Shown here in pieces: positions 33,461 through 44,690 of a DNA stretch of 64,000 bases. The notes under the pieces were generated by a model that did not search any database, was not told the DNA's origin, and saw only the letters and a program-made list of their open reading frames with translations. Source of the stretch: Mallotus nudiflorus (taxonomy: Eukaryota > Streptophyta > Magnoliopsida > Malpighiales > Euphorbiaceae). The position numbers and the translations under genes were made by a program. Positions within the stretch are counted from its first letter, which is position 1. Every line of letters starts with the position of its first letter. The stretch covers positions 3,224,501-3,288,500 of the forward strand of contig CANTUR010000112.1 of assembly GCA_947683625.1 (NCBI GenBank). Reading direction: 5' to 3'.

Positions 33461-33617
33461 TGAAATTTGAAACCTCAAAAGTTTGAATATGTTTTCAAAA
33501 AGAGTTTCATTAGTTTTTTAAGGACTTAATTGTAATACCTTTTAAGACCTAATGGAAAATTTTAATTTCTTTCAGGGGTCTTTTTGTAATTAAAATTTAA
33601 AAAATTCATAATTATAG

Positions 33618-33697
33618 AATTCCGATCGGAATTACATAATTCCGATCAAAATTATGTAATTCTGATTGGAATTACGCAATTCCAGTCGGAATTATGT
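33618..33697. repeat. Four tandem 20-bp near-palindromes
   Basis: Units start at 33618, 33638, 33658 and 33678 with an exact 20-bp period. Unit 1 contains the perfect 16-bp palindrome aattccgatcggaatt; units 2-4 are variants of it (core gatc, gatt, agtc). The array lies about 170-250 bp upstream of the TATA box of the same insertion. Confidence 0.95.
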
Positions 33698-33868
33698 GTT
33701 TACTGTCTTTTTTTGTATTTTTTCAGAGAATAAAAATATTTTTCCTGAATTTTGATTGGTTAAAAGATTTTCTTAAATTTATTTTAGGATTTATCTAAAT
33801 TTTTAAGAAATAAAGTCCTTTTAAAATTGGAACGCTTCAAGACGTAAGACCTAAGATTTTTTGGTTTT

Positions 33869-33881
33869 TCGCTATAAAAAG
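33869..33881 (+). promoter_or_regulatory. TATA box of the insertion in copia E
   Basis: gctataaaaagag, followed by gagcttaggctcttgg, a short inverted repeat, and a G run. This is the form expected of an LTR promoter and the start of R. Confidence 0.5.
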
Positions 33882-35160
33882 AGAGCTTAGGCTCTTGGAG
33901 GGGGGGACTTAACTCTTAATTTTCAATACTAAGCATTCTTTTCCACACAAAAAAAATAAAAAAAAATAAAAAAACTCTTAGTGATTTATTCATTTGGAGA
34001 TTTTTTTAGAAGAAAAACAACAAGTTTTGAAGACTTACTAAAAATCAATGGTAATCTTACTAGTCTGAGGAGCAATTTATTCACAAACATCCATAAGCAT
34101 TATCTTCTCCCTACCTTCTTTTATTTTTCTTCTTTTATTATTATTTTGATTTTATTGAATTTCAATTTTATTGAATTTTTATTATAATTTTATTCACTAA
34201 TTATTGTTTTACCCTTTTGTGATGATGATTATAGAGGAGATCACATGATGATTATACTTGGAGAATCAAATCCATAGAGGTCCATGGAATGCCATGGATG
34301 GAACATTGTAGCTCGATGTAGTTTCTACATTTTTTTTATTTAATTGTCTTATTTTTATTTATTTTTGGGATTGCATTAATTCTTTTTTTATTATTCTTAA
34401 TAGTTCATTGTAATAGCCCAAATAGTGGGAATAATGAAATTTGGTGTGTGTGCTTATATGTTTTAATTTAAGTAATTTGCTAGTAAAATTAAGGTTTTTA
34501 TTCAAAAATTAATTAAAATTAATGGCTATAGAAATCATTAGATTTTTTAATTAAAATTAAATTAGATTTAAGTGGATAGAATTAGGGTTGCCTATTAATT
34601 GTTTTGTTTTTATTTGTTTATGGTCACTTTAATTAAATTAGGGTTTTAGAATAAGTTAAATTAATTATTTGAGTTTTTATTTGTTTGTTTTGATATTTTT
34701 TATTGTTTTTGGGCTTGTTTGCTTATGTTTATGTGTTTTAGGCCCTAAGCCCACATTAGGCTTTAACCCATTTATATTTAGGCTTTTTTAGGTTTAATTA
34801 ATTAAAATGCATTTTAGGCCCATAATTAATTAGATTTAGGTTAAAGATAACTTAGGCCCATTTAGTTAAATTGGACATAGGCCTACTTAATTTAGATTTA
34901 GCCCATTTAATTTAAGCCTTTTCCATAATTTGTAAACTTAAGATCACTTATAAATTAAAACATATAGATTTAGCCCATTTAATTAAAATCAATATATATT
35001 ATACTAACCAAGGAATTATGATGAATGCATTGTTTACTTGTATATTTCATTACTAGTTTGTCTTTGTGATAGTGGTTAGTGTGTTCTCTAGAGCCCTAAG
35101 CTTAAACAATATCATGGTTACTAAGATCTTAGGCACGTGCTAAACCCTGCCGTCTACACT

Positions 35161-35540
35161 GTGAAAAAGGAGTTGCAAGAGGAGTTAAATCTCTTAATGA
35201 TTGTTGAACACCAAAAGAAATTCAATGTTACAATTGTCATAAGTATGGACATTATGCATCATAATGCTGGAAGAAATCTGTACAACAAAGGGATCAAATG
35301 AATTACGTTGAAGCATCAAGAGTAGAAGAAGATGAACCTACATTACTTTTGGCACATAAAAAAGTCATCAATCAATAAAATATATGGTTTCTTAATTCTA
35401 AAGTAAACAATCACATGTGCGGGAGAAAAGATTTATTTGTAGATCTTGATGAAAATATTCAAAGGAGTGTTAGCTTGGGTGACTCTTCTAAGCTTCAAGT
35501 ATAGAAATTCTTTAAATTCTTTCGAAGGATAGAAAGCCAT
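35161..35540 (+). pseudogene. Copia E zinc knuckle and protease region
   Basis: Reads GVARGVKSLND, then IQCYNCHKYGHYAS*CWKK at about 35232-35280. This is a CX2CX4HX4C knuckle with all four ligands in place (the residue before the last Cys is a stop). Then NIWFLNSKVNNHMCGRKDLF: the protease D-S-G triad is replaced by N-S-K, so the active site is lost. LGDSSKLQV follows. Confidence 0.75.
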
Positions 35541-36500
35541 AATTTGTCTCAAATATTTATTATGTGCCTAGCATGAAAAGCAATATACTTAGTATCAGAC
35601 AGCTTCTGCAGAAAGGATACATTGTACACTTGGAAGATTGTAGTCTTTATCTTAAAGACAAAAATAGAGACCTCATTGGGCATGCACAAATGGTGAAGAA
35701 TCGCATGTTCCCATTACATTTTAATATAGATGTACATAAGCATTATCTTTATGGGCTTACAGAAGATGAATTATAAAAGTGGCACTTGCGCTTTGAGCAT
35801 CTTAATTTTAATGGCCTAAAGCTCTTATCCTAAGAAAATATGGTGCTTGGATTACCCATGATTAGAGATCTAGAAAAAGTTTATGAACTATGCACACTTA
35901 GTAAGCAGTACAAAATTCCATTTCCTATAAGATTTTCATGGAAAGCAAAAGCACCTCTAGAGTTAGTGCACATCAACATATGCATACCATTAGAACAAAT
36001 GTCTCTTAGAGCTAGTTGTTACTTCATCACCTTCATTAATGATTATAGTATAAAACTATAGGCATATCTCTTAAAGGAGAAATCTACTGCTTTTATTACC
36101 TTTACACATTTTAAATCATAAGTAGAGGTGGAATGTGGATGTCATCTGAAGATTCTTAGATCTGATTGAGGTGAGGAATACACCTTAAACATGTTCTAGA
36201 ACTTCTGTAGTAAAGAAAGTGTTCGATAACAATTCACAATTGCTTGCACTCCACACTAAAATGGCATTATAGAAAGGAAGAACCACACAATCTTAGACAT
36301 GACAAGGAGCATACTAAAGGAGCAAGGATTGCCAAAGCAATTGTAGGCAAAAGTTGTAGCATGGAAATCATACATTCTCAATCGATGCCTAACTAAAAGT
36401 GTAAAGAATAAGACACCATGTGAAGCATGGAGTGGTGAGAAACCAAATATAGAGCATTTACGAGTATTTGGGTGCATTGCATATGCCCAAGTATTAGAGA
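35541..36500 (+). pseudogene. Copia E GAG-pre-integrase and integrase
   Basis: MKSNILSIRQLLQKGYIVHLEDCSLYLKD (35570 on) is the typical GAG-pre segment. WHLRFEHLNFNGLKLL carries the H-H part and YELCTLSKQYKIPFP the C-X2 part, with a changed second Cys. ELVHINICIPLEQMSLRASCYFITFINDYS covers core strand 1 (D changed to N/I), and LKILRSD*GEEY the second Asp. ILDMTRSILKEQGLPK, YILNRCLTKSVKNKTPCEAW and EHLRVFGCIAYA end the domain. Several stops occur. Confidence 0.8.
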
Positions 36501-36950
36501 CGCGAAGGAAGAAATTGGATGATCAAGGTGAGAAATGTATCTTTATTAGATACAATGCACATTCTAAAGCTTATAAGCTTTATAATCCAACTATTAAAAA
36601 AGTATTAGAAAGTAGATATGTAATCTTTAATGAAGGTAAGTCTTGGAAATGGGATGATGACAGAACTGATCATGAAGGAAACATCTTGTTTAAGGAACCT
36701 AACATTCAATCTGAGGTTCCACAGACAAAGTCAACAAACAAGCAACCAGCAACGCCCTTAAGCTCATTAAAAAGTCAAACCTCACTCATTTCACCATATA
36801 TATGTAGCAGTTCATCTTTAAACAAATCAACTACATCACCATAAAAACCTATTAAGATAAGAAGTTTATAGGAAATTTATGATGTTACTGAAAAGGTCAA
36901 TGATGTAAACATCTTTTTTTTATATGCAGAAAGTGAACCTTTAACCTTTT
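36500..36950 (+). pseudogene. Copia E integrase-RT linker
   Basis: DDQGEKCIFIRYNAHSKAYKLYN followed by KKVLESRYVIFNEGKSWKW is the 'K.FIGY...SK.Y.LYNP......SR.V.F.E...W.W' linker of this copia group. A Ser/Thr/Pro-rich tail follows (to 36843). Confidence 0.75.
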
Positions 36951-37925
36951 AAAAGGCTATAAAAGAACAAATATGGAGGTTTGCAATAAAGGATGAAATA
37001 TATGCAATTAAGAAAAATAACACCTAGGAGCTGACAATATTACCAAAAGGTCATAAGGCAATTGGAGTTAAATGGGTGTATAAAATTAAATGAGGAGCTA
37101 ATAGTGAAGTGGAAATGTACAAGGCTAGACTTGTAACAAAAGGTTACAAACAGAAGTATGGAGTTAATTATGAAGAAGTTTTTGCACTAGTAGCTCGTAT
37201 TGGTACAGTGAGAATGTTAATAATAACACATCATAATTGGAAGATCTATCAACGCAATGTAAAGTCTTCATTTCTTAATGGTGTTCTTGAAGAAGAAGTA
37301 TATATTAAATAACCAAAAGGCTTTGTGATAAAAGGGCATGAAAACAAAGTTTATCATTTAAGAAAAGCACTTTATGGATTAAAGCAAGCACCATGAGCAT
37401 GTAATTCACAGATTGATGGATACTTGATTGATAATGGTTTCATTAAATGTCCTTATGAGCACACAATTTATGTCAAGAAATCTAGCCAATAAGACATTCT
37501 CATAATCAGTTTATATGTTGATGATCTATTCTATACTGGAAACAGTTAAAGAACATTTGAAGAATTCAAGACTGCTATGTTCAATGAGTTTGAGATGATA
37601 GACTGTGGACTCATGACATACTTTATTAATTTAGAAGTTAATCAACACCATGATAGGATTTATGTATCTCAAAAGAAGTACGCAAAGGAGATTCTTAAAA
37701 ATTTCAAAATGGAGTCATGTAATTTAATAAGTACTCCTGTAGCAACAGGAATTAAGCTAAAAAAAACTGGAGATGATGAGACAGTTGATTCAACGTTGTA
37801 TAAAAGTCTTGTTGGAAGCTTAAGATATTTAGCTATCATGAGGCCATATATTGTCTACAGAGTCAAGCTTATAAGCAGATACATGGAAACACCAGAGAAA
37901 GTCTCATTGGGATGTTGCTAAGAGA
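36950..37925 (+). pseudogene. Copia E reverse transcriptase
   Basis: Ordered RVT_2 motifs: LPKGHKAIGVKWVYKIK, YKARLVTKGYKQKYGVNYEEVFA, KIYQRNVKSSFLNGVLEEEVYI (D of MDVKSAFLNG is N), LRKALYGLKQAP, LIISLYVDDLFYTGN (YVDD intact, about 37514), and YAKEILKNFKMESCN. Stops at 37312, 37395, 37490 and 37548 separate them. Most frames are otherwise kept, so this copy is less eroded than A or B. Confidence 0.85.
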
Positions 37926-38462
37926 ATTCTAAAGTATATTAAAGGTATATTAGATTATGGAATGTTTTACGCTTATGGCAATAATGCAGAATTGATTGGT
38001 TACTCAGATAGTGACTAGGGAGGTGACCAAGATGAAAGAGAAAGTACAACAAGATATGTTTTCTATCTTGGTTCAATAGCATTTACATGGACCTCAAAGA
38101 AACAAGTAGTGATTGCATTGTCAACATGTGAAACAGAATATATAGCAACTTCATCAACTGCTTATGAGGCAATTTGGTTGAGAAATCTCTTGAAGGAATT
38201 GGGTCATCCACAAGAAGGTGCAACTACAATTTTTGTAGATAACATGTCAGCATTAAAACTTAAGAATCCAATTCAACATGGGAGAAGCAAGTTTATTGAT
38301 ATGAGATATCATTTCCTTAGAGATCATGTGAAACAAAGAACAATCATCTTAAAATATTGCAATGCAATGGAGCAAGTTGCTGATATTTTAACTAAGTCAT
38401 TATTAGTTAATACTTTCACTAAGCTAAGAGCAAAGCTCGGAATGGAGATGGTTCAAGTTTGA
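37925..38462 (+). pseudogene. Copia E RNase H
   Basis: GYSDSD*GGDQDERESTTRYVF (about 38000-38060, copia D.DW.GD...RKST.G) is followed by open frame 38109-38462: IALSTCETEYIATSSTAYEAIWLRNLL, with the ALST.E.EY motif, then VDNMSALKL, then FIDMRYHFLRDHV (the K.HID.R.HF.R motif). It ends QVADILTKSL......KLRAKLGM. The C-terminal 117 codons are free of stops. It would remove template RNA during cDNA synthesis. Confidence 0.85.
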
Positions 38463-38469
38463 GAGGGCG

Positions 38470-38762
38470 TGTTTGAATAACAAACTTAAATATATTTTTA
38501 GTATTTTTCTTTAAATAATATTTACAATATAAACAGTGGTTTATATTAATAATAAATAATAACCATTGAAATTTTTAGTAAAGAAATAGAATAAATAATG
38601 TAATTCTGTATTTGTAAAACATATGAGAAGAAAAACAAAAACATTACTATGAAGAATATTTTTTTTAGTTTTTATTTTTCTGAATTGTAACTCAAGTCAT
38701 ATAATTTCTTTTTTACATTTAAAGAGTGAGTTTTAGAATTTGAAAATTCTAACTCGCCCCCA
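38470..38762 (+). repeat. Copia E 3' LTR
   Basis: Starts TGTTTGAATAAC after the purine tract gagagggcg and ends cgccccca. It differs from the 5' LTR by scattered substitutions. Confidence 0.92.
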
Positions 38763-38880
38763 ATAAACATTGCCATTTCTATCACAAGTTTCACTGGTTC
38801 AGAGAAACCATGAAACAAGCTGTCCTTATCTTTATTTATTTTTATAAGAAGTTTAGCCATCAGCTTCGTCCTATAGAATA
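38763..38880 (-). pseudogene. Upstream part of the ORF of remnant L3, split by copia E
   Basis: On the minus strand, an ATG at 38860 opens MAKLLIKINKDKDSLFHGF and reaches the E boundary with EMAMF. Placing 32265 next to 38763, with the 5-bp target duplication counted once, keeps the frame open through INGGFYFMVF and on to the stop at about 32100. The product is unrecognised. The frame may extend a little upstream of the ATG, to a stop near 38905. Confidence 0.5.
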
Positions 38881-39094
38881 GAGGTAAATCATAAGTCTTA
38901 TCCTATAGTGGGGTTGCAAACAAATCTTAGATTAGATGCATGGTTGCTCGTTAGTAGTTATGCATCTTTTCAGAAATAAAAATATTCTTAAAAAAATGCT
39001 GCAAAGATTCATTGGGAAGTATAATTTGGAGATTAAAACTGAAATGTAAATAAACTTTCCACTAATTCTTTTTAAAGTCATTTTCAAATTTATA

Positions 39095-39458
39095 AACTTG
39101 CTTTTTTGAATTACTAGATTGAGAGTTGTATGCGAAGTTTTTTATTTTGTTTAGAAAAGTGTCTTAACTATTTCAAAAAAAGAAAAAAACGAAAAAAAAA
39201 GTGTCTCAACAAAAAATAGATAGAAAAAATTAAATTCAAATATTAATATTGACGTCGAGTCCATGTCTTTGCAGGTTTTGGTTGGCCTAGATAGTATTAC
39301 ACTAACTTGCTTTTTTGAATATTAGATTGAGAGTTGTTTGCAAAGTTTGTAAATATTTGTCTTAATATAAAATAGATAAAAAAATTAAATTCAAATATTA
39401 ATTATTTCGTGTCCATGTCTTTCTAGGTTTTGGTTGGACTAGATACTAGACTAGGGCA
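39095..39458 (+). repeat. Imperfect tandem duplication
   Basis: Copy 1 is 39095-39303 and copy 2 is 39304-39458. Both start aacttgcttttttgaat and end in gtccatgtctttgcaggttttggttgg or a close variant. Copy 2 lacks about 50 bp of A-rich sequence present in copy 1. Confidence 0.85.
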
Positions 39459-40057
39459 TTTAAAAAAAAAATTATGCCTCTCCCACGGTGGTTGAGAGAT
39501 AGTTGTTCTGAAGTTTTTCATAATTGGTGTAATAAAGAGAGATGGACCATTTTTCTTTTATCACTAATTATTATTTCAGTTAGGGAGAATTTGGATATTT
39601 GCATTCATGTTTCCCTAATTTGGATTTGTTTGTTAATTAGAAATTAATTGAACATGTCCAAAACGCAATGTTTTTCATATATTATATTAGAGATTTCCTA
39701 GTTAACTAATTGGTTCATTAATTCGATAAATTCAATTAATTTACCTCGATAAAATTTTTAGAGAAAAAGCTAAAATTTTCTATTATTAAAAATAAAATTC
39801 ATTTTGATGAAAAAAACAATAAAAATAATAATACATTAAAAAGTATTAAAATAACCAACCATCATTAAAATCAATTGGTATAAAACTGTTCTTACTTAAA
39901 TTAGGTCTCATATTAAAGTTCTAATATATGCATTCACATTAAATTAAATAAGTTGTTGAGAGATATTTGTCGCTCTTTAAATCCTACCTGAGTTGAATCG
40001 GATTATCTAGATAACCAGGGGTGAGTCTTCAATGAATTTAGAAGACATATACAACAC

Positions 40058-40059
<2 letters not shown>

Positions 40060-40098
<39 letters not shown>
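40060..40098. repeat. (TA)n microsatellite
   Basis: About 19 uninterrupted TA units. Confidence 0.97.
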
Positions 40099-40099
<1 letters not shown>

Positions 40100-40161
40100 T
40101 TTAATGTACTAGTGTAAACAAATACACAAGAAGCATATAATAATTAACCCAAAAAAAGTTT

Positions 40162-41945
40162 AATTTTTTTTTTTAATAAAAGATTGGAGTTCATAAATCA
40201 TTCCAAAGTACAAGATTTATTAAAAATAAAGAGAAAATAACTATAGAGACTGAGAAAAGAAATAAAATAAATTAGGTAGAAGCCTTCAACATAGCTAAGC
40301 AAACCCAAAATGGACTCTTATGCTATAAACATAAAAAACAGCAGAATAACAAGAAAGATGCTAAAATACCGAGCCTTGAAACCCTTCATAGATCAAGCTT
40401 TAATTGTTTCTTGGAAATTCTTTTAGATAAAGTAACCTTATATTGTAGTCCATTGTTCTTCATAATCTATAATATCATCCTAAAAGAGCCCTACCTTAGA
40501 GAAGTTTTCATCCTCATTGATAGATAGAACCGTGGCCACAACTTGACGATCAACATTAGACTTGGTATGAATATCGACATCATTGAATGTGTCTGTAGAA
40601 GGAGGGCCATTCATAGGACCTATATCATCACAAGGAGAAGTGGCAGTCCTTTCCACTAGAGCAATATTCTCTAAAACTCTACTAGCATCATTATGTCTGT
40701 CCAAATCATCATATTATGGGTCATTAACTAATAAAACCTATAAATTAAAAGCATGATTTGAAGTTAAAAGCATTAACATGATTAGAAGATGTAATCAAAT
40801 CAAGAGTAATAAGATTCATGTGTTTATCATGATTCGAATGTCGTTGTATAGCAAAGCATATAGATTGGTCAATCAAAAGAGCATCCTTAGCAAATTAATT
40901 GTCATTAAATTCCATGAGATCATCTTAAGGTGGCTCAATGTAAATTGGCAAGTCGCGTTTCAATAGGTTAAAGGCATTGGTAATTGAGATTCCTAGTGCA
41001 ACTTTCTGTTTCCATAATTTCTTTGTTTCCTTCTTCTTTAGACATGGTTCAAGCTTTGATAATCAGGGTTTTGTTTACAATGATTTTCCACCCAATCTAC
41101 AATCATGAGGCTCATGTCCAATGTTAAAGAAAATATTACAAAAAAGAGGCAAATTCTCGTAGATAACATTAACAAAGAAGCTTTTGCCAATTTGCTCAAC
41201 TAATAAATTCTCTGGTAATTTGTTTGAAAGATCAATATCAATTAGAATTCTGGCATAGTGACCAAATTCACTATTAATTATAGCATCGTTAATCTTACTA
41301 AGAACTCCAATTCCACTAGCAATCGAAGTGAGAATCTGTGGATGTCAGTATTCCCATGAAAGTTTGTAGAAATGAACCTATAGCTAAGTATTAGAGGACG
41401 TTTGATCAGAAGGATTAAAGTCCGAAGTCCAATGTTAAAGTCTAAGGATGCTTGGTTTCAAAACGATTGGTCCTCAACCCCAAACCACAAATGTCTCATC
41501 ACTAGAAGTCAATATCACATGATAAAAATCCTGACCCAAAGACATTAATTTCCAGTTTATTGCCCCAAAACAGAAGAAAGTTTCTTCTTTAATTCCACAA
41601 GCTTCCATAGCAATTCCCTTTTCGAAAGAACGATATGTGCTATAAGAGCATGTTGACAAATAGATAAATTTTTTTTTCATATACCTGTTGATTGACTTTG
41701 ATGGTGATGAATCCACCCTTGTTAACTGTAGAATTGGCTTCATGAAGGAGCGGAACCCCTTGCTTTGCTTGAACAACTGATGTGTATGACTATTTTGAAA
41801 TAAACTTAATTAAAGCAAACATGGCAGAATGACTTAGATAGTCCATTCCAAAAGTGAAGGCCAAGGCAGTCTGATAGCACCACCTGGCTGCGAAGGCACT
41901 GTGAGAATCTTCAAGAGCGAACTCTCAACCTAGCAGCTAGGGTTT
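40162..41945 (-). mobile_element. LINE-type ORF1 (DUF4283/zinc-knuckle) remnant L4 with poly(A) end
   Basis: The minus-strand sequence runs from about 41945 (agaaaaaaccctagctgctagg leader) to a T run at 40162-40173 that would be its poly(A) tail. The coding part reads VPLLHEANSTVNKGGFITIKVNQQVYEKK (about 41770-41670), then KLMSLGQDFYHVILTS and, at 41340 onward, GIGVLSKINDAIINSEFGHYARILIDIDLSNKLPENL. It ends YENLPLFCNIFFNIGHEPHDCR near 41130-41080, a CX2-4CX4HX4C knuckle with the second Cys lost. These are the DUF4283 and zf-CCHC_4 modules of plant LINE ORF1. No endonuclease or RT is attached. Several frameshifts and stops are present. Confidence 0.65.
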
Positions 41946-43669
41946 TTTCTCTATTTCAAATTTATTCATTGAAAATAAAATTGTATGTATCGTCAAGTTG
42001 TTATTTCCATCATCTAATGAAACATCACAAAAGCTACATAAATGTGGTTAAGACAAAAGTTGAAATTAATTAAAGATCTATTGGAAAAAAAAAAAAATCT
42101 TAAGCCTTTTCATCTTTTAGAATTTCAATTTAATTTTTAAATTTCGATAAATATTTTGATTTAGTTATTAATTGATAATTGTAATACAAATACTCACTAA
42201 TGTGATATATTTTAAAGTTAAGCATTTTTAACTTATTTTAAATAAATAATCATAAAATAGTTCATACAAATTTAAATTATTTAGAATAATAACTTCTATA
42301 TCAAAAATATTATTGACATCTATAATTTTTTAGACGATGACAAAAATAACCATTTACAAATTAATTATTTATCAAGGATAAAATTTAAATTTTTATTGTT
42401 ATGACAACACTTTTTATTTAATTTTAATTAAATAATAATTAAAATTGTTAAAATTTGGCTCATCAATTAAAATTGTCTAAAGTTGTAAGGGTATGGTTTT
42501 TTAATACACTAATAAATCATTGTTAATTTAACAATTTAAAAAAGATAGATTTTTCTATTTTATAAATATCACGTAAGTACTTTCATATGCTAAAATTTTC
42601 AAAATTTTGCAAAATCATGATATTTTTATCAAAATTAAAAAATATAAAATTATAAAAATCACAAAATGTTCAAAATTTTAATACCAGTAAACCTTTAATT
42701 AAATCATGAAGTATAATATGAAGTATTATTTTGGTTTGGGATAAGTATATCTTGACCATATAACTCATTTGAATTTAAGCATATACTATCCACATAATTG
42801 TTTTAAAATAATTCATATTTGTGTATTATTAATTGATATAGTATTTTTTTTTTTTACATATATAACCATTGGAGGTTTTGGCGCATGATGCAATCTACAA
42901 TAATTTTGAATTTTCTGTTATATATATTTGCCATTACAAACTTAATATTGAATTTTCTGTTATGCCTATAACATAAATGAATTTTAATATTGATGAAATA
43001 CATTTGGTTTAAATTAATATGTTATAATATAAATGTATTTGAAAATTAAAAAATTTGAAAATTAAAAAAAAATTACTAAGAGGATCTAAGTTTTATAAAG
43101 GACAAAAACTACTATATTTTTTATAATACATTCATAATCTCATATACTTGTCTTTTTTTTTTTTATCAATTTCACATCTCTACTTATAGTTTTATCAATT
43201 CAATATTTGAACTTGTTTAAATGCAGTTTTTAAACTTTTGTTGGTACACATGCTACAAAATAGCAAATCAATATGAGTCATATTTTCATAATTTAACTAG
43301 TTAAAAACTATAAATAAAAGTGTCAAATTACCAAAAAGTGATAAGTAAAGAGGATGATAGATTATTATGTTATTAAATTAGTGCATTTTAAAATTAGTTT
43401 ACATATTAAAATGACAAAATTATAAGTTGAAATATTAAATTGATAAACTACATCAAGTACAAAAAAAATTACAGATGTATTATGTTTTTTATTTTTGGTA
43501 ATTTTTAGTGGGGTAGATGACTATGAGATTTAAAATTTTTAATTTTATTATTTTAAAATACGAGCTTTTTAAAAAAATATATTCTTGTATATGGTAAAGG
43601 GTAAGAAAAAATAAATCCATATATTAATTAAGTATTGTATCTTTTTTTAAAAAAAGAAAAATTTTCTTT

Positions 43670-44690
43670 CTTTTTTTTAGGAAAAAAAAAAGACCTTTCA
43701 TTTATTCAACATTAAAATTACATCTTGATAAAATAATAATAAAAATAGTTGTACAAGAAAAAAATACTAAAATAAAATTTAATTAAAATTATAATTTTTT
43801 TTATTATTATTCTTTAATTGTGTTAACAAAACTTTTTTGATTTACAACTCTGCGATAAGTACGTTTCATTCTGTGACTTTATTTAGTTATAAATTGACTT
43901 TCTAATTTTTAAATGAGTTTAATTGTAAAAATACCAATAGCAAATTTACAATAAGGTGATATCCAAATTTTATAAAGGAAAACATAGAAAATTCATTGAG
44001 GACAAGAATTCCATAAAAAAAATTCATACAAAAATATCGTCTTTCATGTTGCCACTTAAGAGATGAAACTCCTGAAAGTTTCGAGCTGAGAGATGTCATT
44101 TCATGTTGCGACTAATTTGTTGTTACCATTTATTATTTATCTTAGGAAAAAATTTGGATATTTGCATTAATGTTTCACTAATTAAGATTTGTTAGTTATT
44201 ATTATTATTATTATTTTGAGAAGTTAGTTATTTGTTAATGATTAGGAAAACACTAAGATTACTTTAATATATTAGTTGAAATATCCCATTAATGTCAAAT
44301 CAACCATCTTGTTATTTTATTAATAAAAAAATTAAATAGCTTTATTTTTAGAAAATAAATCTTTCATTCATTTAAAATTAATAATACATCTTAATGAACA
44401 TATAATATGAATAAAGTACAATTAAAATGTATAAAAAAAAAAAACTCTCACTGAAGATATAAAATCATTCATCGTTAATTTTCAATCACGTTGATAGAAC
44501 TATTTTAATTTACAATTCGACGATTTGTTCAATAATTTTTATACTTCACTTTATGACGTTTATTAGTCATAAATCGACTTTATAATTTTTAATTGAGTCC
44601 GATTGTAAAAAGACTGATAAAAGTTTTATAATAGAGATAACTATAAACTCCATAAACAAAAACTATCAAAACCTTATAAAGAAATTAATA
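43670..44690 (+). repeat. Degenerate two-copy repeat
   Basis: About 330 bp at 43670-44010 resembles 44345-44690. Shared order: cttttcattcattt-like, attaatacatcttgat, aattgtgttaacaaaac / aatcacgttgatagaac, tttacaactctgcgat / tttacaattcgacgat, tataaattgacttt / cataaatcgacttt, ttgtaaaaatac / ttgtaaaaagac. The period is about 680 bp. Identity is moderate, so both copies are old. Confidence 0.6.

Larger units (their letters stand above)
33461..35155 (+). mobile_element. Insertion in copia E gag, probable solo LTR
   Basis: Gag sequence stops at 33460 and resumes at about 35161. The break is bordered by acact on both sides (33456-33460 and 35156-35160). The insert starts TG, has a four-copy 20-bp palindromic array (33618-33697), a TATA box gctataaaaagag (33869-33881) and a long T-rich non-coding tail. 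No ORF of note is present. A 5-bp duplication, TG start and internal promoter fit a solo LTR, but the end reads ...cgtct rather than ...CA, so the exact boundary or type is uncertain. Confidence 0.6.
32266..38762 (+). mobile_element. Ty1/copia LTR retrotransposon E (plus strand), interrupted in gag
   Basis: LTRs of 293 bp each (32266-32558 and 38470-38762) are flanked by ataac (32261-32265) and ataaa (38763-38767). The primer site tggtatcagagcc is at 32561-32573 and a purine tract (gagagggcg) precedes the right LTR. Gag, zinc knuckle, protease-like, integrase, RT and RNase H follow in copia order on the plus strand. A 1.7-kb insertion (33461-35155) splits gag; without it the element is 4.8 kb. 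RT keeps YVDD, but stops are scattered throughout. Confidence 0.92.
38881..40161. other. AT-rich intergenic DNA with a tandem duplication and a (TA)n run
   Basis: No coding motif. It contains the duplication 39095-39458 and a (TA)n run at 40060-40098. A segment at 39475-39860 shares words (gaatttggatatttgcatt) with 44140-44200. Confidence 0.5.

Noticed and set aside
33618..33697. CRISPR-like array
   Set aside because: The 20-bp units are directly adjacent with no spacers, each is itself a palindrome, and the context is a plant retroelement.
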